This document shows, one piece after another, positions 26,776 to 35,782 of a stretch of DNA of 64,000 nucleotides. A model generated the notes under the pieces. It was not told the origin of the DNA. It did no database searches and worked only from the letters and a program-made list of their open reading frames with translations. Source of the DNA: JAGNGI01 sp035448825 (lineage in GTDB: Bacteria > Fidelibacterota > UBA2242); assembly GCA_035448825.1 (NCBI GenBank), contig DAOTJS010000010.1, positions 15,426 through 79,425 of the forward strand. Reading direction: 5' to 3'. Position 1 is the stretch's first letter. Each line of letters begins with the position of its first letter. The position numbers and the translations under genes were made by a program.

Positions 26776-27702
26776 GTGAGTTCGGAGAATGAAAAAAAAC
26801 TTGTTTCAGTCGTGATTCCGGTTTTCAATGAAGTGGAATCCCTGAGTGAGCTGAACGAAAAAATTCAGGCCGCCTTCAGTGCAACGAATTATGACTTGGA
26901 AATAATTATCGTTGACGACGGCAGTCGCGACGGATCCGCCCAAGTTGCCAGGGAAATCGCCAGCATCTATCCAAATGTAACGGTTACCGGTTTTCAACGT
27001 AATCGGGGTAAAGCCGCCGCCCTGAATGAAGGGTTCCGTCTAGCAAAAGGTGAGTTTGTGGCTACGATTGACGCCGATTTACAGGACGATCCGGAAGCCA
27101 TTCCGGCAATGCTGGATTATCTCCAGGAATCAGGCTATGATTTGGTATCTGGCTGGAAACAAAAGCGCCAGGACAAATTTGTTAAAAAAACAACCTCGAA
27201 AATTTTTAATTCAGTCACTCGCTTGTTAACCGGTGTGAAGCTGCACGATATCAATAATGGCCTAAAAGTTTACCGTGCCGAGGTCGTCAAATCCATCTAT
27301 CTGTATGGCGAATTGCATCGGTTCATCCCGGTATTGGCTAAATTTGAGGGATTCACCAGCGGCGAGTATAAAGTCAAACATTTTCCACGTAAATATGGCA
27401 AAACAAAATACGGTGTCAGCCGGTTTTATAAAGGTTTCCTCGATTTATTAACGGTGATCTTTATTACTAAATTTATGCGCCGACCGATGCACTTCTTCGG
27501 CTTATGGGGAATGGTAATTGTATTGATTGGCTTGCTATCGGAATTATGGGTTTTGATCCTAAAATTCGGATTTCAGGAGCCATTCAAAGATCACGTAGCT
27601 TTGCTGATTTTCGGGGTGCTGGCGATTGTTTTCGGTATGCAGTTTTTTTCACTTGGCTTGATTAGCGAGATGATTACTTTCCAGAACAGGAAAGAAAAAT
27701 AA
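26776..27702 (+). CDS. Family 2 glycosyltransferase with C-terminal membrane helices (DPM1/GtrB-like)
   Basis: A 308-residue membrane-anchored transferase. The GT-A domain shows VVIPVFNEVESL, IIVDDGSRDGSA and the metal motif IDADLQDDPEAIP; the C-terminus has two long hydrophobic helices. This pattern fits polyprenyl-phosphate mannose/glucose synthases. The start is GTG at 26776 after GAGG. The stop overlaps the next ATG by one base (TAATG). It opens the large polysaccharide locus. Confidence 0.9.
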   Translation: MSSENEKKLVSVVIPVFNEVESLSELNEKIQAAFSATNYDLEIIIVDDGSRDGSAQVAREIASIYPNVTVTGFQRNRGKAAALNEGFRLAKGEFVATIDADLQDDPEAIPAMLDYLQESGYDLVSGWKQKRQDKFVKKTTSKIFNSVTRLLTGVKLHDINNGLKVYRAEVVKSIYLYGELHRFIPVLAKFEGFTSGEYKVKHFPRKYGKTKYGVSRFYKGFLDLLTVIFITKFMRRPMHFFGLWGMVIVLIGLLSELWVLILKFGFQEPFKDHVALLIFGVLAIVFGMQFFSLGLISEMITFQNRKEK

Positions 27703-28736
27703 TGCCCAAATATAGGTTTTCCGTCATTATTCCGTCATATAATCGAGCGGACGAAGTAATTGATTTACTGAAATCGTTACAAGCCCAGACTTGCGAGCAT
27801 AGTCGTTTCGAAGTACTGGTGATTGACGACGGTTCGACGGACGAAACGGAACAAAAAGTTAATGAATTGGCATCGCAAGTTGATTTTCGCCTGAGGTTTT
27901 TTCGACGCAATCATGAAGGGCCTGGTCCGGCGCGGAACTTTGGGATGAGTCAGGCGGAAGGCGAGTATTTCCTCTTTATAGATTCAGACTGCCAGGCGGA
28001 TGCCAACTGGCTGAAAGAAATTGATGAGGCTATTACGCAAGAAGCGCCGGACGCATTTGGTGGGCCGGATTCGGTGCTGGATTCCTTCACGCCATTGCAA
28101 AAGGCAATTGACTACAGTATGACTTCTTTCCTTACTACCGGTGGAATGCGCGGCCACTCGCAAAAACGGCTGGCGAAATTTTACCCGCGCAGTTTTAATA
28201 TGGGCATCCGGCGGGAGATTTACGAAAAACTCGGTGGTATGGGTAACCTGCGCCATGGTCAGGATATCGAATTCAGTCGCCGGATTGTAGCCAGCGGCGC
28301 TAAGGTCATTTATATACCAAACGCAATAGTTTATCATAAACGGCGCACCGGCTTGCGGAAGTTTTTTCGCCAGATGTTCAATTGGGGAGTAGCGCGGATC
28401 AATCTGAGTTATCTCGATGAGGGCAACCTGGAGCCACTTCATTATATTCCGGCGATAGCTGCGGTCGGTTATACATTATTGACGATATTTACATTAGTGA
28501 CCGGTTTGATCTGGAAAATATGGCTTGGAATTACTGCTCTGGCACTGCTAATCTGCGTATACATTTTCGTTGATAGTTCGATTAAATATAAATCCTTGAG
28601 AGTCGGCTGGTTAGCGCCTATTTTTTCGGTCTGCCAGATTTTTGCCTATGGCTATGGATTTTTCTATAATTACGTTCGCCGTAAAATTTTTCGCCGGGGT
28701 GAAGTTACCGGGTTCGTGCGGAGATACTACCAGTGA
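27702..28736 (+). CDS. Family 2 glycosyltransferase
   Basis: A 344-residue GT-A enzyme. The donor-binding motifs are SVIIPSYNRADEV, VIDDGSTDETE and the DxD-like FIDSDCQAD; GHSQKRLAKFYPRSFNMGIRREIYEKLGGM is the acceptor-side pattern of membrane-proximal transferases. Two or three hydrophobic helices close the protein. It is coupled to neighbours on both sides (TAATG before, GTGA after). Sugar and acceptor are not known. Confidence 0.9.
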   Translation: MPKYRFSVIIPSYNRADEVIDLLKSLQAQTCEHSRFEVLVIDDGSTDETEQKVNELASQVDFRLRFFRRNHEGPGPARNFGMSQAEGEYFLFIDSDCQADANWLKEIDEAITQEAPDAFGGPDSVLDSFTPLQKAIDYSMTSFLTTGGMRGHSQKRLAKFYPRSFNMGIRREIYEKLGGMGNLRHGQDIEFSRRIVASGAKVIYIPNAIVYHKRRTGLRKFFRQMFNWGVARINLSYLDEGNLEPLHYIPAIAAVGYTLLTIFTLVTGLIWKIWLGITALALLICVYIFVDSSIKYKSLRVGWLAPIFSVCQIFAYGYGFFYNYVRRKIFRRGEVTGFVRRYYQ

Positions 28737-29515
28737 CCAATATTTCTCCCAGAAATCTCAATTTTCATAAAGAACAATACTGGACGGCGGCCAATTTTTT
28801 AAATAAATATATCGGTATTCCTCATCTTTCGGGACTAAGAATTCTCGAAGTGGGTTCGGCGGAAGGCGGCGCGTTGAATTATTTCGCCAATAAGAACAAC
28901 CAATGCTACGGTCTCGAATATTCACGCGGTCGTTTAGAAATCGCCCGGGAATTAAATAAGTCCAGCGGGATTGTCTTTATTCATGGTGATATTACGGAAG
29001 CAAGTTCCTACGAGAATCAACTTCGAGAAAAAATGGACCTGATCATTTGCTGTGATGTAATCGAACACATTGCCAATGAAAAGAAGGCGGTGGCACTCAA
29101 AAATATGCAGGATTTATTGCAAAAAGACGGTCGTCTTTATATTTCCTTTCCACCGAAGTATTCGCCTTTTGCCGGGCATCAACAGGGACTTCCGAGTTGG
29201 CTTCACCGGATTCCCTATCTCTTTTTATTGCCGGATAAATTATATTCCGCTATTCTCAAATCCCGGAAAATTCGCGCTTATATTATATCGAATATGCTGG
29301 CAACCAAACATTCCCGACTTTCGATAAATCAATTTGAAAAAATGGTTCGTGAAAACGGATTCCGTATTTTGAAAAAAGATTTTTTCCTTATTCGTCCCCG
29401 TTTTAAATATCATTACGGGATTCCTTATCTAAGACATCGTTGCGATTTAAAAATTGTTCGGGAAATTTTTAGCCTCGGAGCAGTATATTTACTTCAGCCA
29501 TGCGAAAAAAATTAA
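28733..29515 (+). CDS. SAM-dependent methyltransferase (class I)
   Basis: A 260-residue methyltransferase with the SAM-binding motif ILEVGSAEGGAL and the acidic motif near MDLIICCDVIEHI. The segment ISFPPKYSPFAGHQQG is common in polysaccharide-locus methyltransferases. The start is GTG overlapping the preceding TGA by 4 bases. It probably methylates a sugar; the target is not known. Confidence 0.85.
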   Translation: MTNISPRNLNFHKEQYWTAANFLNKYIGIPHLSGLRILEVGSAEGGALNYFANKNNQCYGLEYSRGRLEIARELNKSSGIVFIHGDITEASSYENQLREKMDLIICCDVIEHIANEKKAVALKNMQDLLQKDGRLYISFPPKYSPFAGHQQGLPSWLHRIPYLFLLPDKLYSAILKSRKIRAYIISNMLATKHSRLSINQFEKMVRENGFRILKKDFFLIRPRFKYHYGIPYLRHRCDLKIVREIFSLGAVYLLQPCEKN

Positions 29516-29548
29516 TTGTAGTATATCACTGCCAACCAGCTGAAACAA

Positions 29549-30817
29549 GTGTCAGAATCATTAACTATTAAAAACATAGTCAGAATGGGAGAAGATAATA
29601 AAAGTTTAGATCAAGTTATTAAGAAGGTAAGTGACTCATTGGACACAATGCTTTCCTATTCACAGAGAAACGACTACGCCGGATTCAATAAATACGACGC
29701 TTTAGCGAGTCCGATCTTATGGCCATTGTCATTCGGTAATAAATATCTGAGATTGCTTTATAGTCAGACGATTGCGCGCTCTCCGCTAAATTTACGGCCG
29801 TTATTTGCTATTCCGCGTACTAGAAATCCCAAGGGAATCGCCCTTTTTGCGATGACCTATCTAAATCTATATCAAGCAAGGAAATCCGAGAAATATCTTC
29901 AAAAAGCCGAGGAATTGCTGGAATGGCTGATCCAAAATCAATCTACCGGATTTCCGGGTAACTCCTGGGGCTACCAATATCCCTGGCAGGATGTTGGCTT
30001 TTTCGCGCCACCTAACTTTCCCAACCGCGTAGTGTCGTATTTCGTCGGGACGGCTTTTCTGAATGCTTATGAAATTACTGGTAAAAGTTTATACCTGGAT
30101 TATGCCATCGGAGTAAAAGAATTTTTGATTAAAGCTCCGAAAGTTTTATACGAAAGCGATAAAATGAAATGTCTAAGCTATGTGCCGGATGAAAGCATCA
30201 ATTGGGTGGTAATGGATGTGAGCGCTTTATGTGGAGCATTTTGCGCCCGAATAGCCCATATTACCAATGATAAATCCTTAATCGAGGAAGCCCGCAAATT
30301 GATCGGCTACGTCGTTGATAAGCAGACCGACTACAGCGCCTGGTTTTACACTCATCCGCCGACCGCCAATCGTTTAAAAATGCACGATAATTACCACACC
30401 GGCTACATCCTGGATGCAATTCTCGATTATACCGATTTTAGCGGAGATGATTCGTTTCGCGAAAATTATCATCGCGGTCTGCAATATTATTTAGAAAATT
30501 TGTTCCTGACTGACGGAACACCAAAATGGATGAATAATAAAATTTATCCGATTGATGTCCACGGTTCGGCACAGGGGATAATTACTTTTCTGAAAGCTGG
30601 TCGGTTTGATCGCCAATATGAGGACTTTGCCTATCGAATCGCCGAATGGGCTATTGATAATATGCAAAATAAAGACGAAGGTTATTTTTATTACCAAAAA
30701 GGGAAATTTTTTAAAAGGCCATTTACTATTATGCATTGGAGTAATGGCTGGATGGCAAAAGCAATGAGTGAAATTATCAGGAAATATTATGCCGAAAGTA
30801 GATCAGCAACCAACTAA
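29549..30817 (+). CDS. Predicted (alpha/alpha)6-barrel protein of a sugar locus
   Basis: A 422-residue soluble protein with repeated helix pairs. Motifs include NPKGIALFAMTYLNLYQ, QNQSTGFPGNSWGYQYPWQDVG, the aromatic KMHDNYHTGYILDAILDY and DVHGSAQGI, a pattern seen in glucuronyl C5-epimerase-like and glycoside-hydrolase-fold proteins. Such proteins are often mislabelled delta-aminolevulinic acid dehydratase in databases. No catalytic residues can be named with confidence. A GTG at 29549 or an ATG at 29585 could be the start; neither has a clear ribosome site. The next gene overlaps its end. Confidence 0.65.
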   Translation: MSESLTIKNIVRMGEDNKSLDQVIKKVSDSLDTMLSYSQRNDYAGFNKYDALASPILWPLSFGNKYLRLLYSQTIARSPLNLRPLFAIPRTRNPKGIALFAMTYLNLYQARKSEKYLQKAEELLEWLIQNQSTGFPGNSWGYQYPWQDVGFFAPPNFPNRVVSYFVGTAFLNAYEITGKSLYLDYAIGVKEFLIKAPKVLYESDKMKCLSYVPDESINWVVMDVSALCGAFCARIAHITNDKSLIEEARKLIGYVVDKQTDYSAWFYTHPPTANRLKMHDNYHTGYILDAILDYTDFSGDDSFRENYHRGLQYYLENLFLTDGTPKWMNNKIYPIDVHGSAQGIITFLKAGRFDRQYEDFAYRIAEWAIDNMQNKDEGYFYYQKGKFFKRPFTIMHWSNGWMAKAMSEIIRKYYAESRSATN

Positions 30818-31553
30818 AAAAGACGTCCAGGAGTTCTGGAACCGTAATGTCTGTCAGACTGAATTTCTCAAGACCGGCGAACGCGGCACGGAAGAATTTT
30901 TTCAAGAAGCCGAACGAGTTCGATATAAGTATCATTTCTATCTACCTGAATTATTCGACTGGATCAGTAAAGAGAAACCGAATGGCGCGCTCCTCGAGGT
31001 CGGATGCAGTATGGGAACGGATTTATTGCAACTTGCCAGACGGGGAATGCGAGTAACCGGCATTGACCTGACGGAAGAGGGAATCAATTTAGCCCGCCAA
31101 CGCTTTGAACTTTATCAGGTACCAGCCGAGCTAAAGGTAGATGATGCGGAAAATCTCTCCTTTCCGGATAATACTTTCGATGTGGTCTACTCTTTCGGAG
31201 TTCTGCATCACACTCCCAATACCCAAAAAGCAATTGATGAGGTTTGGCGCGTATTGGCTCCCGGTGGTTTAGCGGTGATTATGTTGTATAATCGTAATTC
31301 GCTCAATTATTACATTCATCGTCTGATAAATCAACCTTTCGACGGCAATCGTAGAGATCGCTGTCCGATAGAGAAGACTTATACCAGGGCTCAAATTTTC
31401 ACGATGTTTCAAAATTTCAAAAATGTGAAAATTGAAACTGAATATCTATTAACTACCGGATACGGAATTGTCTGGGATTTGATTCCCCAAGCAGTCCATC
31501 GAACACTTGGTCATCTCTGGGGTTGGCATTTGGTAATAAAAGCATATAAATAA
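30789..31553 (+). CDS. SAM-dependent methyltransferase (class I)
   Basis: A methyltransferase of about 254 residues with motif I LLEVGCSMGTDLL, the acidic VTGIDLTEEGI and DVVYSFGVLHHTPNT; the domain is the Methyltransf_11 type. I choose the ATG at 30789, preceded by AGGA; the upstream GTG at 30768 adds seven residues and overlaps the previous gene by 50 bases. The stop shares one base with the next ATG. Likely acts on a sugar or lipid of the locus. Confidence 0.85.
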   Translation: MPKVDQQPTKKDVQEFWNRNVCQTEFLKTGERGTEEFFQEAERVRYKYHFYLPELFDWISKEKPNGALLEVGCSMGTDLLQLARRGMRVTGIDLTEEGINLARQRFELYQVPAELKVDDAENLSFPDNTFDVVYSFGVLHHTPNTQKAIDEVWRVLAPGGLAVIMLYNRNSLNYYIHRLINQPFDGNRRDRCPIEKTYTRAQIFTMFQNFKNVKIETEYLLTTGYGIVWDLIPQAVHRTLGHLWGWHLVIKAYK

Positions 31554-32851
31554 TGAAAAAAGTTCTGTTTGTCTCTTACTACTGGCCACCAGCCGGAGGT
31601 GCAACCACCACCAGAATCCTTAAGTTTTACAAGTATTTACCTGAATTCGGCTGGGAGCCAATCATTTTAACTGTCGAGAACGGCGATTTCCCATTTATTG
31701 ATCCCCAAACATTGAATGAGGTCAGGCCGGATACGAAAATTTATAGAGCCAGAAATATTTCGTTACATAAACTATTCGCAAAAGTAGCTAAAAATTCCCA
31801 AGATATGTTTGTCCCGTTTGCTTTTACAGAGAAAAATAATAAAGGTCTAAAAAGCAAGCTGTCGCGCTGGGTAAAATATAACGCTATCCCCGACACTCGA
31901 TTTTTATGGAATAGATTTGCCGTTAAAAAAGGGTTACAGGTAATTCGAGAAAATGATATTCAGCTGATTTTTTCTTCGTCGCCTCCTCAAACGAATCACT
32001 GTGTCGCTACTGAATTATCACGAAAAACTGGTATCCCGTGCGTCGGCGATATGCGAGACCCGTGGACGGATGTCTATTGGCTACAGACCAATTCGCAACG
32101 TTGGCAATGGATTCATAAAATTGATCAAAAAATCGAAAAACGGACTCTCAACTCGATGAGCGCTATCACTACAATCGGTCCCTCGTTAGTCAATTTATTT
32201 CAACAAAAAGTCAATAAACCGGTTTACCTGATTCATAATGGTTTTGAGCCGATCAATCCTGATATTACTCCGCTAAAAAATACCAAGTGGACTATCACTT
32301 ACGCTGGAAGTATCAGCATCGAACAGGATATTCACGCCTTTTGTAAAGCCGTTGAAATCCTGATGCAAAACGAAAAGATCCGGGAAAACATTGCCATTCA
32401 ATTTATCGGAAATTTCCCTGAATTCGTCAAACAGAAACTGCAGCAGTATTCCTTTTTCGAGACGATCGAGTTTCTACCTTATATGCCAGCCGATAAAGTC
32501 AAGCAATATCTTGTTTCCTCAGACGTACTTTTACTGTTTATCCATGTGACTCCCGAAGGTGGGGTAATCAATTATAAAATGTATGATTATCTCGCCACCC
32601 GCAAACCGATCCTGGCTTATGGCCCGACGCAAGGTGACGCCGCTAAAATTCTGCAGAGGGCTAATGCTGGTAAAATGTTCGAATACGACGACATCGCAAA
32701 TTCCGCTAGCTATTTATTGGATTTATATGCAAAATGGGAACAAGGAGAGCCGGCCGTTGAAATTGATGAAGAGTATGTAATGACTTTTACTCGCCATAAC
32801 CTTACCCGGAAACTGGCTGAAATTTTTGATATTTACTGTAAAAAACCCTGA
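31553..32851 (+). CDS. Family 4-like glycosyltransferase (GT-B)
   Basis: A 432-residue GT-B transferase. The N-terminal domain begins VLFVSYYWPPAGGATTTRILKF, a loop typical of one wide group of bacterial GT4-like proteins, and contains PCVGDMRDPWTD; the C-terminal domain has PVYLIHNGFEP and VLLLFIHVTPEGGVINYKMYDYLATRKPI, the donor-binding part. It overlaps the previous stop by one base. The sugar is unknown. Confidence 0.87.
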   Translation: MKKVLFVSYYWPPAGGATTTRILKFYKYLPEFGWEPIILTVENGDFPFIDPQTLNEVRPDTKIYRARNISLHKLFAKVAKNSQDMFVPFAFTEKNNKGLKSKLSRWVKYNAIPDTRFLWNRFAVKKGLQVIRENDIQLIFSSSPPQTNHCVATELSRKTGIPCVGDMRDPWTDVYWLQTNSQRWQWIHKIDQKIEKRTLNSMSAITTIGPSLVNLFQQKVNKPVYLIHNGFEPINPDITPLKNTKWTITYAGSISIEQDIHAFCKAVEILMQNEKIRENIAIQFIGNFPEFVKQKLQQYSFFETIEFLPYMPADKVKQYLVSSDVLLLFIHVTPEGGVINYKMYDYLATRKPILAYGPTQGDAAKILQRANAGKMFEYDDIANSASYLLDLYAKWEQGEPAVEIDEEYVMTFTRHNLTRKLAEIFDIYCKKP

Positions 32852-32925
32852 ATCTAATTGTAATATCTTTTCAATTGATTCTCAGTCAAATTTCGCTAAT
32901 TTTGAATATAGGTTTAAGGAGTTTT

Positions 32926-33054
32926 TTGAAAGGATTAGTCAAGGATAAAATTGGTGTCGGCAATAAGTTTATCATTGACGTGACTAACGAAGACATACTT
33001 AATGAACGGCACCTTTTTACAGAAAATTTTAAATATTATTATACCTCAGATTAA
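32926..33054 (+). CDS. Possible 42-residue small protein or gene remnant
   Basis: A short frame starting at TTG with AAGGAG four bases upstream, in the gap between a glycosyltransferase and the Gfo/Idh/MocA gene. It reads like normal coding sequence (KGLVKDKIGVGNKFIIDV...) for 42 residues and stops. I do not recognise it; it could be a small protein or the leftover start of a lost gene. Confidence 0.25.
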   Translation: MKGLVKDKIGVGNKFIIDVTNEDILNERHLFTENFKYYYTSD

Positions 33055-33109
33055 ATTGGGGCAACAGGAGTTGAAATAGAAGTACTTTATTAAAAAAAGG
33101 AATTGCCGA

Positions 33110-34120
33110 TTGAAAACTATAAAATTTGCTATAGTAGGATGTGGTCGAATCGCGCAACGCCATGCCGAGCAAATTCACCGCCTGGGCGAATTAAGCGCCG
33201 TCTGTGATATTAAAGAAAGCGCCGCGTTGACATTATCGGAAAAGTATAACTGCCATCCTTATTTTGATCTTGACCCGCTTCTAAAGAATGAACCGGATGT
33301 GGATGTTGTTTCGGTATGTACGCCTAACTATCTGCATGCTGAGCATTCCATAAAAAGTCTAAAAGCCGGAAAAAATGTTCTCTGCGAGAAACCTATGGCG
33401 CTGTCAGTGCGCGACTGTGAAAATATGATTTATACGGCTGAACAAACCAACCGGCGTCTTTTTATTGTTAAGCAAAATCGCTATAATCCGCCGGTGGTCG
33501 AATTGAAAAAAATTATCGAAGAAAATCGGCTGGGCAAGATTTGTTATGTTCAATTAAACTGTTTCTGGAATAGAAATGAGGATTATTATTTACAATCCGA
33601 TTGGAAGGGACGCCTTGCTAAGGACGGCGGCACTCTTTATACTCAATTCAGTCATTTTATTGATTTATTGATCTGGTTATTTGGTGATTTTAAGAACGTA
33701 AAAGTACTTTTGCGGAACTATCTGCATCCTAATATTGAATTTGAAGACACTGGCGCAGTCCTGATCGAATTTTTCGATGGAGCCATCGGGACAATCAATT
33801 ATACCGTAAATAGCTACCGCAAAAACATGGAAGGTTCCATAACCGTGTTCGGCGAGAAGGGAACGGTAAAAATCGGCGGGCAGTATTTGAATGCTCTCGA
33901 ATATCAGAATATCGAAAATTATTCTTTCCAGAACGTTATGCCGGTCAATAAAGCCAACGACTATGGATTTTATCAAGGTTCGATGTCGAATCACGATAAA
34001 GTTTATGAAAATGTCGTTAATGTATTAAATGGCAAAGACACTATTGCTACTAATGCCATCGAAGGACTAAAAGTCGTTCGCATTATCGAAGACATTTATT
34101 CGCAAAGTAAATTGAAGTGA
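33110..34120 (+). CDS. Gfo/Idh/MocA oxidoreductase, WbpB-like
   Basis: A 336-residue NAD-dependent sugar dehydrogenase. The Rossmann motif is AIVGCGRIAQRHAEQI, followed by VSVCTPNYLHAEHS and the conserved catalytic Lys in NVLCEKPMAL. In company with the acyltransferase and aminotransferase that follow, it matches WbpB, which oxidises UDP-N-acetylglucosaminuronic acid at C3. The start is TTG at 33110 with AAGGA about nine bases upstream. The stop overlaps the next start by 4 bases. No WbpA-like 6-dehydrogenase is in the window. Confidence 0.85.
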   Translation: MKTIKFAIVGCGRIAQRHAEQIHRLGELSAVCDIKESAALTLSEKYNCHPYFDLDPLLKNEPDVDVVSVCTPNYLHAEHSIKSLKAGKNVLCEKPMALSVRDCENMIYTAEQTNRRLFIVKQNRYNPPVVELKKIIEENRLGKICYVQLNCFWNRNEDYYLQSDWKGRLAKDGGTLYTQFSHFIDLLIWLFGDFKNVKVLLRNYLHPNIEFEDTGAVLIEFFDGAIGTINYTVNSYRKNMEGSITVFGEKGTVKIGGQYLNALEYQNIENYSFQNVMPVNKANDYGFYQGSMSNHDKVYENVVNVLNGKDTIATNAIEGLKVVRIIEDIYSQSKLK

Positions 34121-34587
34121 ATATGGCTGAACCAATTTTAAAAAAAATCGGAATACGTGATATTAAATGTGGCACAAATGTAGTTATTGTTGAGCCGTGT
34201 AATCTCTATGAATGTGAGATTGGTGATGATACTTTCATTGGACCTTTCGTGGAAATTCAGAAAGGGGTCAAGATCGGTCGGCGCTGTAAAATTCAATCCC
34301 ACACGTTTATTTGTGAACTGGTGACGATCGGCGATGATTGTTTCATTTCTCATGGAGCTAAATTTGTCAATGACACTTTTAAATTAGGTAAACCAGCCGG
34401 TGGCAATCGGGATTTATGGAAACCGACGATTATTGGCAATCACGTTGCCATCGGTACGAATGCGACCATCTTGCCGGTGAAAATTACGGACCGAGTCGTT
34501 ATTGGGGCCGGTTCGGTCGTAACCAAAGACATTCTGCATTCTGGAATTTATGCCGGGAATCCCGCCCGCAAAATCAGGGATTTATAG
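34117..34587 (+). CDS. Left-handed beta-helix acyltransferase, WbpD-like
   Basis: A 156-residue hexapeptide-repeat acetyltransferase (many I/V-G-x-x repeats, e.g. IGDDTFIGPFVEIQKGVKIGRRCKIQ), forming a trimer of beta-helices. Length and the segment GHPxx-like KPAGGNRDLWKPTIIGNHVAIG match the WbpD/WlbB group, which acetylates the 3-amino group of UDP-GlcNAc3NA. Placed between the WbpB-like and WbpE-like genes, that role is likely. The start is GTG overlapping the previous stop (GTGA); an ATG lies two codons later. Confidence 0.82.
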   Translation: MNMAEPILKKIGIRDIKCGTNVVIVEPCNLYECEIGDDTFIGPFVEIQKGVKIGRRCKIQSHTFICELVTIGDDCFISHGAKFVNDTFKLGKPAGGNRDLWKPTIIGNHVAIGTNATILPVKITDRVVIGAGSVVTKDILHSGIYAGNPARKIRDL

Positions 34588-34602
34588 TTTAAGAGGCTAT
34601 TT

Positions 34603-35697
34603 ATGATACCTTTTATGGATCTGGAAACCCAATATCGCAATATTCGACAGGAGATAGATTCAGCCATTTTCAATGTGATCCATAGTTATAAATTCATCAA
34701 TGGTCCTGAAGTTGCCTCTTTCGAGAAAAATTTCGCCACAGCCCAGAACTTGAAGTACATCGTAGGTTTAGCAAGCGGCACTGCGGCTCTGCATCTGGCG
34801 TATGAAATTCTCGGTATAACCTCCGGCGATGAAGTAATTGTCCCAGCGATGACTTTCATTGCTACGTCTGAAACTTTGCGACAGGTGGGTGCCAAACCTG
34901 TTTTTGCCGATATAGATCCGGTTTCATATAACATTGATTACGATGGTCTGGAAAAGCTGATTACGCCTAGGACCAAAGCAATTGTAGTGGTTCATCTGCA
35001 CGGTAATCCCTGCGCAATGGAGCGGATTGTCAGTTTTGCTAAGCAATATAATCTGAAAATCATCGAAGATTGCGCTCAAGCCCATCTGGCGGAATATCAG
35101 GGCCAGAAAGTCGGCAATTTCGGCGATGTCGCCGCCTTTAGTTTTTACCCTGGAAAAAATCTGGGCGCTTACGGTGATGCCGGAGCGCTGGGCACTAACG
35201 ATGAAGCTCTTTACGAAAAGGCAAAACTCCTGGCAAATCATGGACGCAGAGAAAAATATATCCACCAGACCGAAGGATATAACTACCGACTCGATACCTT
35301 ACAAGCGGCTATTCTGGATGCCAAACTCCGCCACCTGCCAGAATGGACTGAGCAACGAATAAATATTGCCAATACTTACCGTTCGCTATTAAAATACTTG
35401 CCAATTACTTTACCGGAAATGAACCCGGCGAAAAAACATGTTTATCATCTATTCGCTATCGCTACTGATCAGCGCCAAAAATTAATCGAGGCTTTAAAAG
35501 CCAATCAAATAGCTTTCGGTATTCATTATCCTTTGCCTCTGCATCTACAACCTGCTTACGGTTATTTGCATTATAAACAAGGAGATTTACCGCATTCCGA
35601 ACAGCTATCAACCCAGTTTTTATCATTACCAATGTATGCTGAACTTTCCAGAGACAATATCGAGAAAATATGCCAAGTGGTTGCGAGTGTTTATTAA
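34603..35697 (+). CDS. DegT/DnrJ/EryC1/StrS aminotransferase, WbpE-like
   Basis: A 364-residue PLP-dependent sugar aminotransferase. It begins IPFMDLETQYRNIRQEI, which is usual for WbpE/WlbC. The PLP-binding Lys185 is in FYPGKNLGAYGDAGA, and DCAQAHLAEYQG is the cofactor-side motif. It would add the amino group at C3 of the keto-sugar made by the WbpB-like enzyme. Gene order B-D-E here makes the UDP-2,3-diacetamido-uronic acid route likely, but the 6-dehydrogenase and epimerase are not seen. Confidence 0.86.
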   Translation: MIPFMDLETQYRNIRQEIDSAIFNVIHSYKFINGPEVASFEKNFATAQNLKYIVGLASGTAALHLAYEILGITSGDEVIVPAMTFIATSETLRQVGAKPVFADIDPVSYNIDYDGLEKLITPRTKAIVVVHLHGNPCAMERIVSFAKQYNLKIIEDCAQAHLAEYQGQKVGNFGDVAAFSFYPGKNLGAYGDAGALGTNDEALYEKAKLLANHGRREKYIHQTEGYNYRLDTLQAAILDAKLRHLPEWTEQRINIANTYRSLLKYLPITLPEMNPAKKHVYHLFAIATDQRQKLIEALKANQIAFGIHYPLPLHLQPAYGYLHYKQGDLPHSEQLSTQFLSLPMYAELSRDNIEKICQVVASVY

Positions 35698-35782
35698 TTC
35701 TGACAGAATCGTCTTCGGCTATTTCCCACTGTCGAACGGAATGCGCTAACAATTTAACAATGGATATTTAGAAGAATTAATT

